Below, one piece after another: positions 17,457-26,713 of a stretch of 64,000 nucleotides of DNA. Made by a program: the position numbers and the translations under genes. The notes under the pieces were generated by a model. The model was not told where the DNA came from and did no database searches. It was given only the letters and a program-made list of their open reading frames with translations. Numbering within the stretch: the first letter of the stretch is position 1; every line of letters begins with the position of its first letter. This DNA comes from CAVRXT01 sp963725655. GTDB taxonomy: Bacteria; Acidobacteriota; Terriglobia; Acidiferrales; UBA7541. Where the stretch lies: assembly GCA_963725655.1 (NCBI GenBank), contig CAVRYY010000001.1:1674001-1738000 (forward strand), in the 5' to 3' direction.

Positions 17457-19414
17457 GCCTTTTCCAATTCTTCCTCGAGAAGCTGGCGATGATACAACTC
17501 CGCGTAATATCCGCCGCGCTGCAGTAGTTCTTCGTGGGTGCCGCGCTCGACGATGCTGGCGTCGCGCAGGACCACGATTTGATCCGCATGCCGCACCGTG
17601 GAGCAGCGGTGCGATACCAGGATGGTGGTGCGTTCGCGCATGACCACGCGCAGGCGGCTGAGAATCTGCTCCTCGGTTTCGGTATCGACGCTGGAGAGAG
17701 CGTCGTCGAGGATCAATATGCGCGGATTGCGCAGGACCGCGCGGGCCAGAGCAGTGCGTTGTTTTTGCCCGCCGGAAAGGGTGATGCCGCGTTCGCCCAC
17801 CATCGTCTCGAACTGGTGCGGAAATGAGGCCACGTCGCTCGAGAGGCTGGCGATTTCCGCGGATTCAAATACCGCTTCGGGCAACGCATCGGGTGAGCCC
17901 AGGGCGATGTTTTCGCGCAGGGTCTCGCTGAACAAAAACGTGTCTTGCGGTACAAAACCAATTTGGCGGCGAAGCTGCTCGAGCGGCCATTCGCGCAAGG
18001 AACGCCCGTCCAGAAAGATGGTGCCCGGCGGCGCATCCCACAGACGCGCGACCAGAGCGGCCAGCGTCGATTTTCCGCTGCCGGTGGGGCCCACGATGGC
18101 GAGGATCGATCCTGCCGGGACAAGTAAATTGATATCGCGCAAGACCGGAATGCCAGGCGTTCCACCGCCGGCGGTCGGATAGGCGAACGTGAGATGGCGA
18201 AGTTCGATTTCGCCGCGCACCTGCACCGCGGCCGATTCATGGGCCTGCACGCCGTCGCCGTTGGGGTGCGCCGACGCTGCTTCGCCGAGCGGGGCGGCCC
18301 TGGCCGGCAGCGCAGGGAATTCGGTTTGAATGCGCGGCTGCGAATCCAGGATGTAGATCAGGCGGCCCATCGAGGCGGCGCCGCGTTGAAAGATATTGGT
18401 TACCCAGCCCAGCGCGATCATCGGAAACACCAACACGATCATGTAGGAGTAGTAGCTGCTGAATGCGCCGTAGGAAATCCGATTGGTCATCACCAGCCGG
18501 CCACCTTGCCACAAGACGATCAGGAAGGCCACGCCGATGAGCGCTTGCAACAGTGGGAAGAACATCGCCCAGGCGGTGATCAGCTTAACGTTTTCGGAGA
18601 CGTAGTCGCGATTGGCGGTGTTGAAGCTGCGCGATTCGGCGTCTTCCTGGGCATAAGCGCGGACCACGCGAACGCCGGACAGATTTTCCTGGGCCTTGGC
18701 GGAAAGAGTGGCGAGCGCGGCCTGCACTTTCTCCGAAACGCGATGAATGATCTGGCCGAAGTAGCGGACGGCGATGGCTACCAGAGGAACCGGGAGCAGT
18801 ACCAGCAACGTAAGCATCGGCGAGATTTCAATCATCACCGCCACCGCCAGGATCAGCGTGGCCAGGGTGGTGGCGGTGTACATGATCCCCGGACCTAAAA
18901 CCATGCGCACGTTGTTCAGGTCATTGGTCGCGCGGGACATCAATTCGCCGGTGCGATTACGAACGTAAAACTCAGGCTCGAGGGTCACCAGCTTTTCGAG
19001 CAGGTCGTTACGCAGGTCGTATTCGATGTTTCGTGAAACACCGATCAAAATCCAGCGAGTCCAGAACGAAAAGATCCCCTTTACGGCGATGATCCCCACC
19101 AACAGCAGACAATACAGGCCCAGCGAGTGCCGGCTGAAGGGTTGGTAGAAGGCAAAAAGAAATCTGAGGCTGGCGCGGAAATGCGGAGATAGGTTTTTGA
19201 ACGGGACCGGGCTGCCGACAAGCACGTCGGTGAAAATTCCAATCACCAGCGGCACCAGGTTGCCGACCAGGCCCATGAGGACCAAGGTCAGGATGCCCAG
19301 TGCGGACATCGCCTTGTAGCGCATGATGTAGGGAATTAAGCGCTTGAGATGGTCCCAGCCGGAAGCTTGCGCTTCGGTGGCGGGTATGTCGTGAGTCTGG
19401 GCCGCGGCACTCAT
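17453..19414 (-). CDS. ABC exporter half-transporter, subunit with degenerate Walker B
   Basis: 653 residues: membrane domain (about 30-345), a variable linker, then an NBD with Walker A GPTGSGKST and canonical signature LSGGQKQ, but Walker B ends ILILDDALSSVD, with Asp in place of the catalytic Glu. It therefore donates the good signature to the partner's site and forms the degenerate site itself. Its ATG directly abuts the stop of the upstream lipoprotein gene and its end overlaps the second ABC gene, so expression is coupled. It forms a heterodimeric exporter with the following gene product. Confidence 0.9.
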   Translation of the reverse strand: MSAAAQTHDIPATEAQASGWDHLKRLIPYIMRYKAMSALGILTLVLMGLVGNLVPLVIGIFTDVLVGSPVPFKNLSPHFRASLRFLFAFYQPFSRHSLGLYCLLLVGIIAVKGIFSFWTRWILIGVSRNIEYDLRNDLLEKLVTLEPEFYVRNRTGELMSRATNDLNNVRMVLGPGIMYTATTLATLILAVAVMIEISPMLTLLVLLPVPLVAIAVRYFGQIIHRVSEKVQAALATLSAKAQENLSGVRVVRAYAQEDAESRSFNTANRDYVSENVKLITAWAMFFPLLQALIGVAFLIVLWQGGRLVMTNRISYGAFSSYYSYMIVLVFPMIALGWVTNIFQRGAASMGRLIYILDSQPRIQTEFPALPARAAPLGEAASAHPNGDGVQAHESAAVQVRGEIELRHLTFAYPTAGGGTPGIPVLRDINLLVPAGSILAIVGPTGSGKSTLAALVARLWDAPPGTIFLDGRSLREWPLEQLRRQIGFVPQDTFLFSETLRENIALGSPDALPEAVFESAEIASLSSDVASFPHQFETMVGERGITLSGGQKQRTALARAVLRNPRILILDDALSSVDTETEEQILSRLRVVMRERTTILVSHRCSTVRHADQIVVLRDASIVERGTHEELLQRGGYYAELYHRQLLEEELEKA

Positions 19415-20092
19415 TTACTGTTGCAACTCCATTTGAGGCGTCTCCAACTCAGGAGTCTCGCCGATGAAAGTTTGAAAGGTACGATCGAGCGACTGGTATC
19501 GCTTGACCTTGGGGTTCCAGCGCACGCCGGTGGTTGTAATGTAACCCGCGGCAGGCTTTTGCACCGGGGTAAAATACATCACCAAGCCAGTATCTTCGTG
19601 TTGCTCATATTGCAGCCGCCATCCAGTCACTGGCGCGAGCGGGGAGCCTCCCAAGTATCCCTTAGAATTCTTCAAGTGCTCGTCACACAGAAAAACCTGT
19701 TTCCAGCGGTTGTCATCATTTTCGATGACTACCGCGCGCGATACCGACGTGCCCGGCATGTCGTGAGACGCGGCTTTCTTCAAGCGGTTGATCGCCAGCG
19801 CCTGTTGTTTTCCGTTGAGCGCCAAGTCACCGAACACCAACACTTCCGTTTCCGCGCCCAGCGCGCCTTCGGCCGCATCCTGAATCGGCTGCGGGATGGC
19901 CGGCGCTGCGGGAGCGGCCGGTTGAGCGGTGGACGGTTCGGCCGGCTTGGATTGGGTATTGGATGTGGGCGAGCCTCCGCAGGACGCAAGCAAAAGCAGC
20001 CCGGCGAATACCGTAGCCGGCGCCACGCCCTTCGCGGTTGCGGTAAGTGACGCGCTACCGGGCTGCCAGAATCTCGTCCATGCGGGCTTCAA
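19415..20092 (-). CDS. Putative lipoprotein of unknown function
   Basis: 225 residues. A lipobox, LLASC with Cys38 after GVAPATVFAGL, marks it as a lipoprotein; a long N-region suggests the true start may be an alternative codon a little downstream. A Pro/Ala/Ser-rich linker (about 41-75) leads to a globular part with no recognised family. It abuts the ABC exporter gene with no gap, so it may be an accessory or periplasmic component of that system. Confidence 0.65.
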   Translation of the reverse strand: MKPAWTRFWQPGSASLTATAKGVAPATVFAGLLLLASCGGSPTSNTQSKPAEPSTAQPAAPAAPAIPQPIQDAAEGALGAETEVLVFGDLALNGKQQALAINRLKKAASHDMPGTSVSRAVVIENDDNRWKQVFLCDEHLKNSKGYLGGSPLAPVTGWRLQYEQHEDTGLVMYFTPVQKPAAGYITTTGVRWNPKVKRYQSLDRTFQTFIGETPELETPQMELQQ

Positions 20093-20741
20093 AATTTTCC
20101 TCTCCCTCCGACCCCAGATTCATATTTTCGACGGGCAGGTTCGATCCGATCCGCCGCACCCACTCCATCAACGTGCGTATGTTTTGCTGCGTCTTGTCCT
20201 GATATTCGCTCCGCTTCCCGGGTTTGGCTATCTCCGCGAGAAACGCGGCCTCGGCGGCATCTTCGGGACGGACCTCAGGAGGCTTCGGAGCGGCTAAATG
20301 AAGGCCCAGCAAGCCGAGGTGTCCGGTGAAAAAGTCCTCAAAGCCGAGATCGCCATGCAGGTGCCCGAATTCCTGCCCCACCCCATTATCGTACGCCGGG
20401 CCATAACAAAAGATTTCCAGCGGCTGCGGTTCGGAAATCCATTTCGAGCGGTCCGCGTGATAGGTCCACAGATCCCAATACGCCAGCGCCTCGAAAGCGG
20501 AATCGTCGTGCAAGCCCTCGCGAGCCATTTCCACCACGCCCTCCGCGTTCAACGGCACCGCGCGCAAGTCATGCTCGAACAGAGGAGACTCGGTAGCGTC
20601 CACCGCACGCACGATTAGACGTTCGAAACCCGGCCTTGTCGCGGAAAAAGGTACGGTCGCCAGCATGGCGCCGAAGCGGTCGAGCATGGTCGCTTCCGAA
20701 AAGTCATTACACCACACACTGAGGTAGGCCCGATTCGACAT
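20055..20741 (-). CDS. Hypothetical protein
   Basis: 228 residues from the ATG at 20741 (MSNRAYLSVW); the frame stays open upstream but that part is low quality. The protein is acidic and soluble, with no signal peptide and no family I recognise. Its C-terminus overlaps the lipoprotein gene by 38 bp, so it is probably first in the operon running to the M1-like gene. It is divergent from the kinase gene, with 235 bp between them that must hold both promoters; I could not pick a clear consensus there. Confidence 0.65.
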   Translation of the reverse strand: MSNRAYLSVWCNDFSEATMLDRFGAMLATVPFSATRPGFERLIVRAVDATESPLFEHDLRAVPLNAEGVVEMAREGLHDDSAFEALAYWDLWTYHADRSKWISEPQPLEIFCYGPAYDNGVGQEFGHLHGDLGFEDFFTGHLGLLGLHLAAPKPPEVRPEDAAEAAFLAEIAKPGKRSEYQDKTQQNIRTLMEWVRRIGSNLPVENMNLGSEGEENFEARMDEILAAR

Positions 20742-20976
20742 CCGGACATTATAACGGCATCCCGCCAGAACCCGAACCCTGTTCGCACGGCGCGCCAAAA
20801 GGCATCGGCACCTGGTTCTGGTTAAGGTCCAACCACCCAGCCGACCCGCCTTCCGCACAGCCGTAGTGGCAAGGCCTGCGGCAGGACGCAACGGATACCA
20901 TCGCTCCTTTGGCCGCTACACGAGCCGCGGATTCACCGTTGTGACCGCGTTGACTTGGCAGTAAGCGCATTCTAAG

Positions 20977-23961
20977 ATGAGCGCGCCTATGCCGGAATCC
21001 CAGCCACTGATTGGCCGGACGATTTCACATTACCGGGTGATCGAAAAGCTCGGAGGCGGGGGCATGGGCGTGGTCTACAAGGCCGAGGACACCTCGCTCG
21101 GCCGATTTGTGGCGCTCAAATTCCTTCCCGAGGATGTAGCTAAAGACCCGCAGGCGCTGGAACGCTTCCGCCGCGAGGCTCGGGCTGCATCCGCCCTGAA
21201 CCATCCCAATATTTGCACCATTTACGAAATTGGTGAGCACGAGGGCCAGCGGTTCATCGCTATGGAGTTTCTGGACGGGCTGACGCTGAAGCACCGCATT
21301 GCCGGCCGTCCGCTGGAAATGGAAACGCTGTTGTCGCTGGGAATCGAGCTCGCCGATGCGCTGGACGCGGCGCACTCCAAAGGGATCGTTCACCGCGACA
21401 TCAAGCCCGCTAACATTTTTGTGAGCGAACGAGGCCACGCCAAGATTCTGGATTTCGGACTGGCGAAGGTCGGGTCTACGAGCGGTTCGTCGAACCAGAA
21501 CGCATCCGAGAATACCGTGACTACCGCGTTCGACGACCAGCATCTCACCAACCCAGGCTCTGCGATCGGCACCGTGGCGTATATGTCGCCGGAACAGGCC
21601 CGCGCGAAAGAACTGGACGCGCGCAGCGATCTGTTCTCCTTCGGTGCGGTGCTGTATGAGATGGCCACCGGCACCCTGCCGTTCCGCGGCGACAGCACCG
21701 CGGTCATCTTCAAAGCCATTCTCGATAGCAACCCCACATCCGCGGTGCGGCTGAACCCGGATGTGCCGGCCGAACTGGAACGCATTATCAACCGAGCGCT
21801 GGAAAAGGATCGAAATCTTCGCTACCAGCATGCTTCCGAGATGCGCGCGGAAATGCAGCGGCTCAAGCGCGACAGTGACTCCGGACATGTCGCCGGGGCC
21901 AGTTCCGCCAAGGTGGAAGCGGCGGAGGGGCCATTTTCCCACACCTCGTCGCCGGCATCCGCTCCGATCACCGCGTCGAGCTCTGCTCGCGTCTCTACCG
22001 GGGCTGCGGAGCCGCCTGTTTCGGCGAGTGGCACAGCCGCTGCGGTTGCGCCGCCCAAAATGTGGTGGAAGGTTGCGGTCCCGGTCGCGGTGCTAATGGC
22101 GGTGTTGATTGCTGGCGGTCTGTACTTTCGCTCGGTTCACGCCGCCAAGCTCACCGAGAAAGACACCGTGGTGCTTGCCGAGTTCGCAAACACCACCGGC
22201 GACCCGGTGTTCGACGGCACGTTGAAGCAAGCTCTGGCCGTGGACCTGGACCAATCTCCGTTCTTGCAGGTGGTGCCCCCGGCGCGCATCCAGAAGACGC
22301 TCACGTTCATGGGCCGGTCTCCCGACGAGCGCCTCACCACGGACCTGGCTCGTGATTTGTGCCTGCGCGTCGGCAGCAAAGCGATGCTTTCCGGATCGAT
22401 CGCCAGCTTGGGCACGCAGTACGTGCTCACCTTGAATGCGGTCAACTGCCAGAGCGGCGACTCGCTCGCGCAGCAGCAGGCGGAGGCCTCCAGCAAAGAG
22501 CAAGTGCTCGCGGCTCTGGGCAGCGCCGCCTCGAAGTTACGCGGCACACTGGGTGAGTCCCTGGCCTCGGTGCAGAAATTCGATGTGCCCATCGAGCAGG
22601 TGACCACCGCATCGCTCGACGCGCTGAAGGCCTTTTCACTGGGAAATGCGGAGTTCGATCGCGGCAGCGCCATGGCGTCCTTGCCGTTCTATCGCCGGGC
22701 GGTGGAGCTGGATCCGAACTTTGCGTGGGTTTACGCGCGCATGGGCACCGTTTATTCGAACAGCGGCGAGTTGGAAAAGGCAAAAGAGAATATCAGCAAG
22801 GCCTACGAACTGAGGGACCGGGTCAGCGAAAGGGAAAAGCTCTACGTCACCGAGCATTACTACGAGACGGTGACCGGCGAACTGGACAAAGAGATCGAGA
22901 CTCTGGAGCTGTATCAGCGCACCTATCCCTCCGACGATGTCCCGGGCAACAATCTCGGGGTCGCCTACGCGATGATCGGCGAGGCAGAAAAATCTGAAGA
23001 AGCTGCGCGCCAGAGCGTGCTCGCGGATCCCAATTCCGCCAGCGCGTACGGTATTCTGACGGGCGCGTATGCCGCGTTGGGGCGGTCCGACGAGGCGCGG
23101 CAGACGATTGACAAAGCGCTGCAGCTGTTCCCGAATTCAGAGGATACCCACTGGCGTGCGTACTGGCTCGCGCTCTTGTACGAAAAACCGGATGAGGCTC
23201 AGCGTCTGTTAGCCTGGGCTAAGGGCCGGCCGGGCGAATACAACTTTCTGGAAACGCAGGCGTCCGCCATGCAAAGTGAAGGGAAACTGCGAGCGTCGAA
23301 TGAAGTGATGCAGCGCGCGCTGGAAATGGAAAAAAATCAGAGCCTGCAAGAGGCCGCGTGGTCCGATGTGGGCCAGCTGGCGTTGGTTCAAGCGGATTTC
23401 GGCGATTGCGATCGGGCTCGGCAAAACGCCGCGACCATGCCCATCGGAAAAGACCGGGACGCGGATATCTTGGGCGCATTCGCGTTCGCGACTTGCGGCG
23501 AAGCGGCGAAGGCCGAGAACATCGCCGCGGATCTCGGCAAGCGCTTTCCTCTGGCTACCATGGTCCAGAAACTGGCCATTCCTCTGATTCACGCGAGAGT
23601 CGAACTACAGCGCGGCAATAGCGCCAAAGCCATCGAGCAATTGCGCTCGACCGAGGCTTATCAGTTCGGTTTCATCGCGGGTGGTGCACCGGCCTACTTG
23701 CGAGGTCTGGCGTATCTCCACGAAAAACAGGGCCCACAGGCGGTGGCTGAGTTTCAGAAACTTCTCGATCGCCGGCCAGCCCTCGGTGCGTCGTTCTACG
23801 TATCGCTGGGGCGCCTCGGCCTGGCTCGCAGCCTCGCGCTTTCTGGAGACGCTGCCAAAGCTCGCACCGCCTACCAGGATTTCTTCACCAAGTGGAAAGA
23901 CGCCGACCCCGATATTCCTGTCCTCAAGGACGCCAAGGCGGAGTACGCGAAGCTGCAGTAG
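20977..23961 (+). CDS. Membrane Ser/Thr protein kinase with C-terminal TPR sensor
   Basis: 994 residues. The kinase domain (about 18-285) has the Gly loop LGGGGMGVVY, Lys48, catalytic HRDIKPAN with Asp141, DFG at 159-161, and an APE-like SPEQ segment; all key residues are present. A Pro/Ser/Ala linker leads to one transmembrane helix at about 363-385 (VAVPVAVLMAVLIAGGLYF). The outer half contains several TPR-like repeats. This kinase-TM-TPR layout is very common in Acidobacteriota and suggests signalling from the periplasm. An ATG four codons downstream is an equally good start. Confidence 0.93.
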   Translation: MSAPMPESQPLIGRTISHYRVIEKLGGGGMGVVYKAEDTSLGRFVALKFLPEDVAKDPQALERFRREARAASALNHPNICTIYEIGEHEGQRFIAMEFLDGLTLKHRIAGRPLEMETLLSLGIELADALDAAHSKGIVHRDIKPANIFVSERGHAKILDFGLAKVGSTSGSSNQNASENTVTTAFDDQHLTNPGSAIGTVAYMSPEQARAKELDARSDLFSFGAVLYEMATGTLPFRGDSTAVIFKAILDSNPTSAVRLNPDVPAELERIINRALEKDRNLRYQHASEMRAEMQRLKRDSDSGHVAGASSAKVEAAEGPFSHTSSPASAPITASSSARVSTGAAEPPVSASGTAAAVAPPKMWWKVAVPVAVLMAVLIAGGLYFRSVHAAKLTEKDTVVLAEFANTTGDPVFDGTLKQALAVDLDQSPFLQVVPPARIQKTLTFMGRSPDERLTTDLARDLCLRVGSKAMLSGSIASLGTQYVLTLNAVNCQSGDSLAQQQAEASSKEQVLAALGSAASKLRGTLGESLASVQKFDVPIEQVTTASLDALKAFSLGNAEFDRGSAMASLPFYRRAVELDPNFAWVYARMGTVYSNSGELEKAKENISKAYELRDRVSEREKLYVTEHYYETVTGELDKEIETLELYQRTYPSDDVPGNNLGVAYAMIGEAEKSEEAARQSVLADPNSASAYGILTGAYAALGRSDEARQTIDKALQLFPNSEDTHWRAYWLALLYEKPDEAQRLLAWAKGRPGEYNFLETQASAMQSEGKLRASNEVMQRALEMEKNQSLQEAAWSDVGQLALVQADFGDCDRARQNAATMPIGKDRDADILGAFAFATCGEAAKAENIAADLGKRFPLATMVQKLAIPLIHARVELQRGNSAKAIEQLRSTEAYQFGFIAGGAPAYLRGLAYLHEKQGPQAVAEFQKLLDRRPALGASFYVSLGRLGLARSLALSGDAAKARTAYQDFFTKWKDADPDIPVLKDAKAEYAKLQ

Positions 23962-24124
23962 CTCTGCTAGCGCTCTTGCATCTCGCGTCCCCCGGCCCGG
24001 GCTCGCGCTGGCGATCTGAGCCGGATCCGTGTGCTTGCGACCGCCACGCTCTGCGCGGTGCGCGACATCCATACTTTGACAGCGGACGAATTGTTGATGT
24101 CCGTCAAGTGGCAGAATCCCGGAC

Positions 24125-24586
24125 GTGCGTCCCACCGACCCATCCACCGCACCAATAAGCCGCCGCGAAGCCATCGAGGGCATTGCGGCGGTGTCTGTGG
24201 CGCTGGTCCTGGCCGGCCGTGCATCGGCCACGCCTGCCACCGAGGAGAAACCCATGACGATTATGTGCGTCATCCGCTATCAAATCGATCCGTTCCAGAG
24301 AGACGGATTTAAGAAGCACGCCGAGAATTTGATCTCTATTATTCCTCGGTGCGGCGGGCATCTGGTGGGATATTTTCTGCCGCATGAGGGGACGAATGAT
24401 GTCGCGTGGGGGATGATCGCATTCGATAGCCTGGCTTCTTACGAGGCTTATCGAGGCCGCCTGAAGAAAGATCAGGATGCGCGCGACGATGCGGCGATGA
24501 TGCAGACCAGGCGCATCATCCTGCGTGAAGAGAGAAACTTCGTGGAATTAGTCGAGGGGACGTTCAACCTTTCTTCGAAACTCTAG
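24125..24586 (+). CDS. NIPSNAP family protein, possibly Tat-exported
   Basis: The conserved part (about residues 45-150: IRYQIDPFQRDGFKKHAENL and a WGMIAFDSLASYEAYR segment) is a ferredoxin-like NIPSNAP domain, often of unknown function. Two starts are possible. The GTG at 24125 gives a leader with ISRREAIEG, a hydrophobic run VSVALVLAG and an ASA cleavage site, much like a Tat signal. The ATG at 24254 has a good GAGGAG ribosome site and gives a 110-residue cytosolic protein. I list the longer form because the leader looks too orderly for chance, but the start is not settled. Confidence 0.65.
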   Translation: MRPTDPSTAPISRREAIEGIAAVSVALVLAGRASATPATEEKPMTIMCVIRYQIDPFQRDGFKKHAENLISIIPRCGGHLVGYFLPHEGTNDVAWGMIAFDSLASYEAYRGRLKKDQDARDDAAMMQTRRIILREERNFVELVEGTFNLSSKL

Positions 24587-24766
24587 GCACGCAGCGGTAC
24601 AGAAATCCAACGAGGCTCGACGCTAAGGAAATCCCCGCTGTCCGGAGGCCTCCCAACCGAGCGCGGATTCCCGCGTCGACGCACTCTCTATTTGCCTAAA
24701 AGGCCTTGCTGGAGTCCCCCGGACGCGCCTAACATCGCCTGGGCGAATTCTGGGATGAGGTGAGGC

Positions 24767-25579
24767 ATGAAGCGAATCGCTGGAATGATGGTCGTCGTGG
24801 TGATGGGGATGTTGTTGGGTGGGCAAGCGGTAGCCGCGCAGGAATGGTCGCAGCCCTGGGCGCGGGAGCGAATCGTGAAATCGCCGCGGCACAGCGAGTG
24901 GGCCACGGTGAAGCACGATGGCCGAAACGTCGAGACGCTGGTGGTCTACCCCGAATCGAAAGAGAAGCGTCCGGTGGTTCTGGTAATTCACGAGATTTTC
25001 GGATTGAGTGACTGGGCGCAGGAACTGGCGGACGAAGTGGCCGCGGCAGGCTACATCGCCGTTGCGCCAGATCTGCTGAGCGGTATGGCGCCGAATGGCG
25101 GCCGAACCAAAGACTTTCCCGAAGGGGTCACCGAGGCAGTGAGCAAGCTGAATCCCGACCAGGTGACTGCGGACCTGAACGCGGCAGCGGACTACGCCCT
25201 GAAGCTGGCTGCCGCGAACGGCAAATTGTACGTCGTCGGATTCTGCTGGGGCGGGGGACAGAGCTTCCGCTTCGCAACCAACCGCGGCGATCTCTCCGCG
25301 GCATTTGTCTTCTACGGGCCGCCGCCCGCCAAGGACGCGATGGCGCGCATCAAAGCGCCCATCTACGGTTTCTACGCCGGGAACGATGCCAGAATTGGCG
25401 CCACAGTTCCGGACGCGATCTCCGCCATGAAGGCAGCCGGGAAAACGTACGACCCGGTGACCTATGACGGCGCGGGGCACGGCTTCATGCGCGCCGGCGA
25501 AGCGCCCGATGCCAGTGACGCCAACAAGAAAGCCCGCGACGACTCGTGGACGCGCTGGAAAAGCCTGCTCGCGAAGTAA
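24767..25579 (+). CDS. Secreted dienelactone hydrolase family protein
   Basis: 270 residues with a signal peptide (MVVVVMGMLLGG, cleavage near AVAAQ). The alpha/beta hydrolase triad of dienelactone hydrolases is present: Cys160 in GFCWGGG, Asp207 in YAGNDARI and His238 in DGAGHGF. The family hydrolyses 4-carboxymethylenebutenolide and related esters or lactones; export suggests another substrate. It appears monocistronic, with no terminator visible after it. Confidence 0.88.
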   Translation: MKRIAGMMVVVVMGMLLGGQAVAAQEWSQPWARERIVKSPRHSEWATVKHDGRNVETLVVYPESKEKRPVVLVIHEIFGLSDWAQELADEVAAAGYIAVAPDLLSGMAPNGGRTKDFPEGVTEAVSKLNPDQVTADLNAAADYALKLAAANGKLYVVGFCWGGGQSFRFATNRGDLSAAFVFYGPPPAKDAMARIKAPIYGFYAGNDARIGATVPDAISAMKAAGKTYDPVTYDGAGHGFMRAGEAPDASDANKKARDDSWTRWKSLLAK

Positions 25580-25592
25580 TCTATTCCGAGAA

Positions 25593-25733
25593 ATGTCTTT
25601 GAGGTTGAAACCGCGAATCGCGCCAGGGTGGACTGCCTCCCAGTGGTCCGTGGCTCGCGAACAGTCCGCCAAGAATGGCTGGCTGACGCCGTCCGACGTG
25701 GTTCGATACACAGAGAGCAAGGAGCGGAATTAG
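25593..25733 (+). CDS. Possible small protein (46 aa)
   Basis: An ATG ORF of 46 codons lies in the gap after the dienelactone hydrolase gene and ends 6 bp before the next gene. The residues look protein-like (GWTASQWSVAREQSAKNGW, then PSDVVRYTE) and the spacing fits an operon, but there is no clear ribosome site and no family. Confidence 0.3.
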   Translation: MSLRLKPRIAPGWTASQWSVAREQSAKNGWLTPSDVVRYTESKERN

Positions 25734-25739
25734 CGATTT

Positions 25740-25979
25740 ATGGACGACCCGACAGTAGCGGGCATGATCCTCGATCTTCTTGAGTGGCTGGCAATACGCG
25801 ACCGGAGCTATGAAGAAGTGATGGATGCCTGGCGAACGTCGTGCCCCCGCCTGCCGGTTTGGGAGGAGGCGAATGATCAGGGACTGGTCATGAATGAAGA
25901 AATACAGGGGCGCTGCATCGTTAGGATCACATCAGCGGGGCTTGCCCTTCTGGGGCAGCGGCGAATTAAAAAGCATTGA
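25740..25979 (+). CDS. Small hypothetical protein (79 aa)
   Basis: 79 residues from an ATG. A helical N-terminal part (MILDLLEWLAIRDRSYEEVM, with DAWRTSCPRLPVW after it) and a C-terminal strand-turn (RCIVRITSAGLALLG) suggest a compact winged-helix-like fold, possibly DNA-binding; that is inference. No family is recognised. Confidence 0.5.
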   Translation: MDDPTVAGMILDLLEWLAIRDRSYEEVMDAWRTSCPRLPVWEEANDQGLVMNEEIQGRCIVRITSAGLALLGQRRIKKH

Positions 25980-26119
25980 AGCATCCCGGTCGACTGACGG
26001 AGACGAAGCTTTCGATGGCACACGATAATCACGGTGGGTCGCGTATACTCACACTTTCCTAGACGCCGATCGTGCAGGCCCGCCGCGTGGATACGATTCC
26101 AACGGACCAAGGAGGAATT

Positions 26120-26515
26120 TTGAGCCCGAGTGTAATGCACGAAGTCTTGGCGGAGTCTCAGGCCGGTAAGCTCGTATTCCCGGAGGTGGTCCGCAGACTG
26201 GTAGAAGCTGGCGTGGAATCCTACTTTTGCGATCTGGCTACTGGAGCAGAGACCTTCTACATGTGCGACGGCAAGACTCATTTGGAGAAAATGACCCTTC
26301 CTGTGGCGCCCATCGCTGAGGACTTCTCATCGTCCGAACTGATCGCAGCGATTCGCGGAGCTCAAACCGACGCGATCCGCTATCCGGAGTTTGTGAAGCG
26401 TTCCACCGCGGCCGGCGTGATCGCCTACTGGGCCTTTCTCACCGGAAGGAAGGTCATGTATTTCGGCCGCAAAGGCGAGGTTCACGTCGAGGAATTTCCC
26501 CGCGCAAGATCGTAA
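26120..26515 (+). CDS. DUF1398 family protein
   Basis: 131 residues from a TTG at 26120, chosen because AAGGAGG lies at 26109-26115, just in front. The frame is open to 26072 but without a ribosome site. The repeated pattern of a Tyr-Phe segment near residue 40 and YFGRKGEVHVEEFP at the end matches DUF1398 (YbcV-like) proteins, small cytosolic proteins of unknown function. No neighbour gives a hint to its role. Confidence 0.7.
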   Translation: MSPSVMHEVLAESQAGKLVFPEVVRRLVEAGVESYFCDLATGAETFYMCDGKTHLEKMTLPVAPIAEDFSSSELIAAIRGAQTDAIRYPEFVKRSTAAGVIAYWAFLTGRKVMYFGRKGEVHVEEFPRARS

Positions 26516-26713
26516 GTAACCGCTCAGGAAATACGATCGTGAGCGTCTTCGCCGAAGTGATCCACCGTGATCCACTACGCAGAAAAGCCAGCATTAAGAC
26601 TATCGACCGCCGCCGGGTGCCGGAACGACTGACCACATTGACTGCCGGGGCGGTGAGAAGTACATTGTCCGCCGGCCCGAACTTCCAGACGGAATCCAGT
26701 TCAAGGTGCTTCG

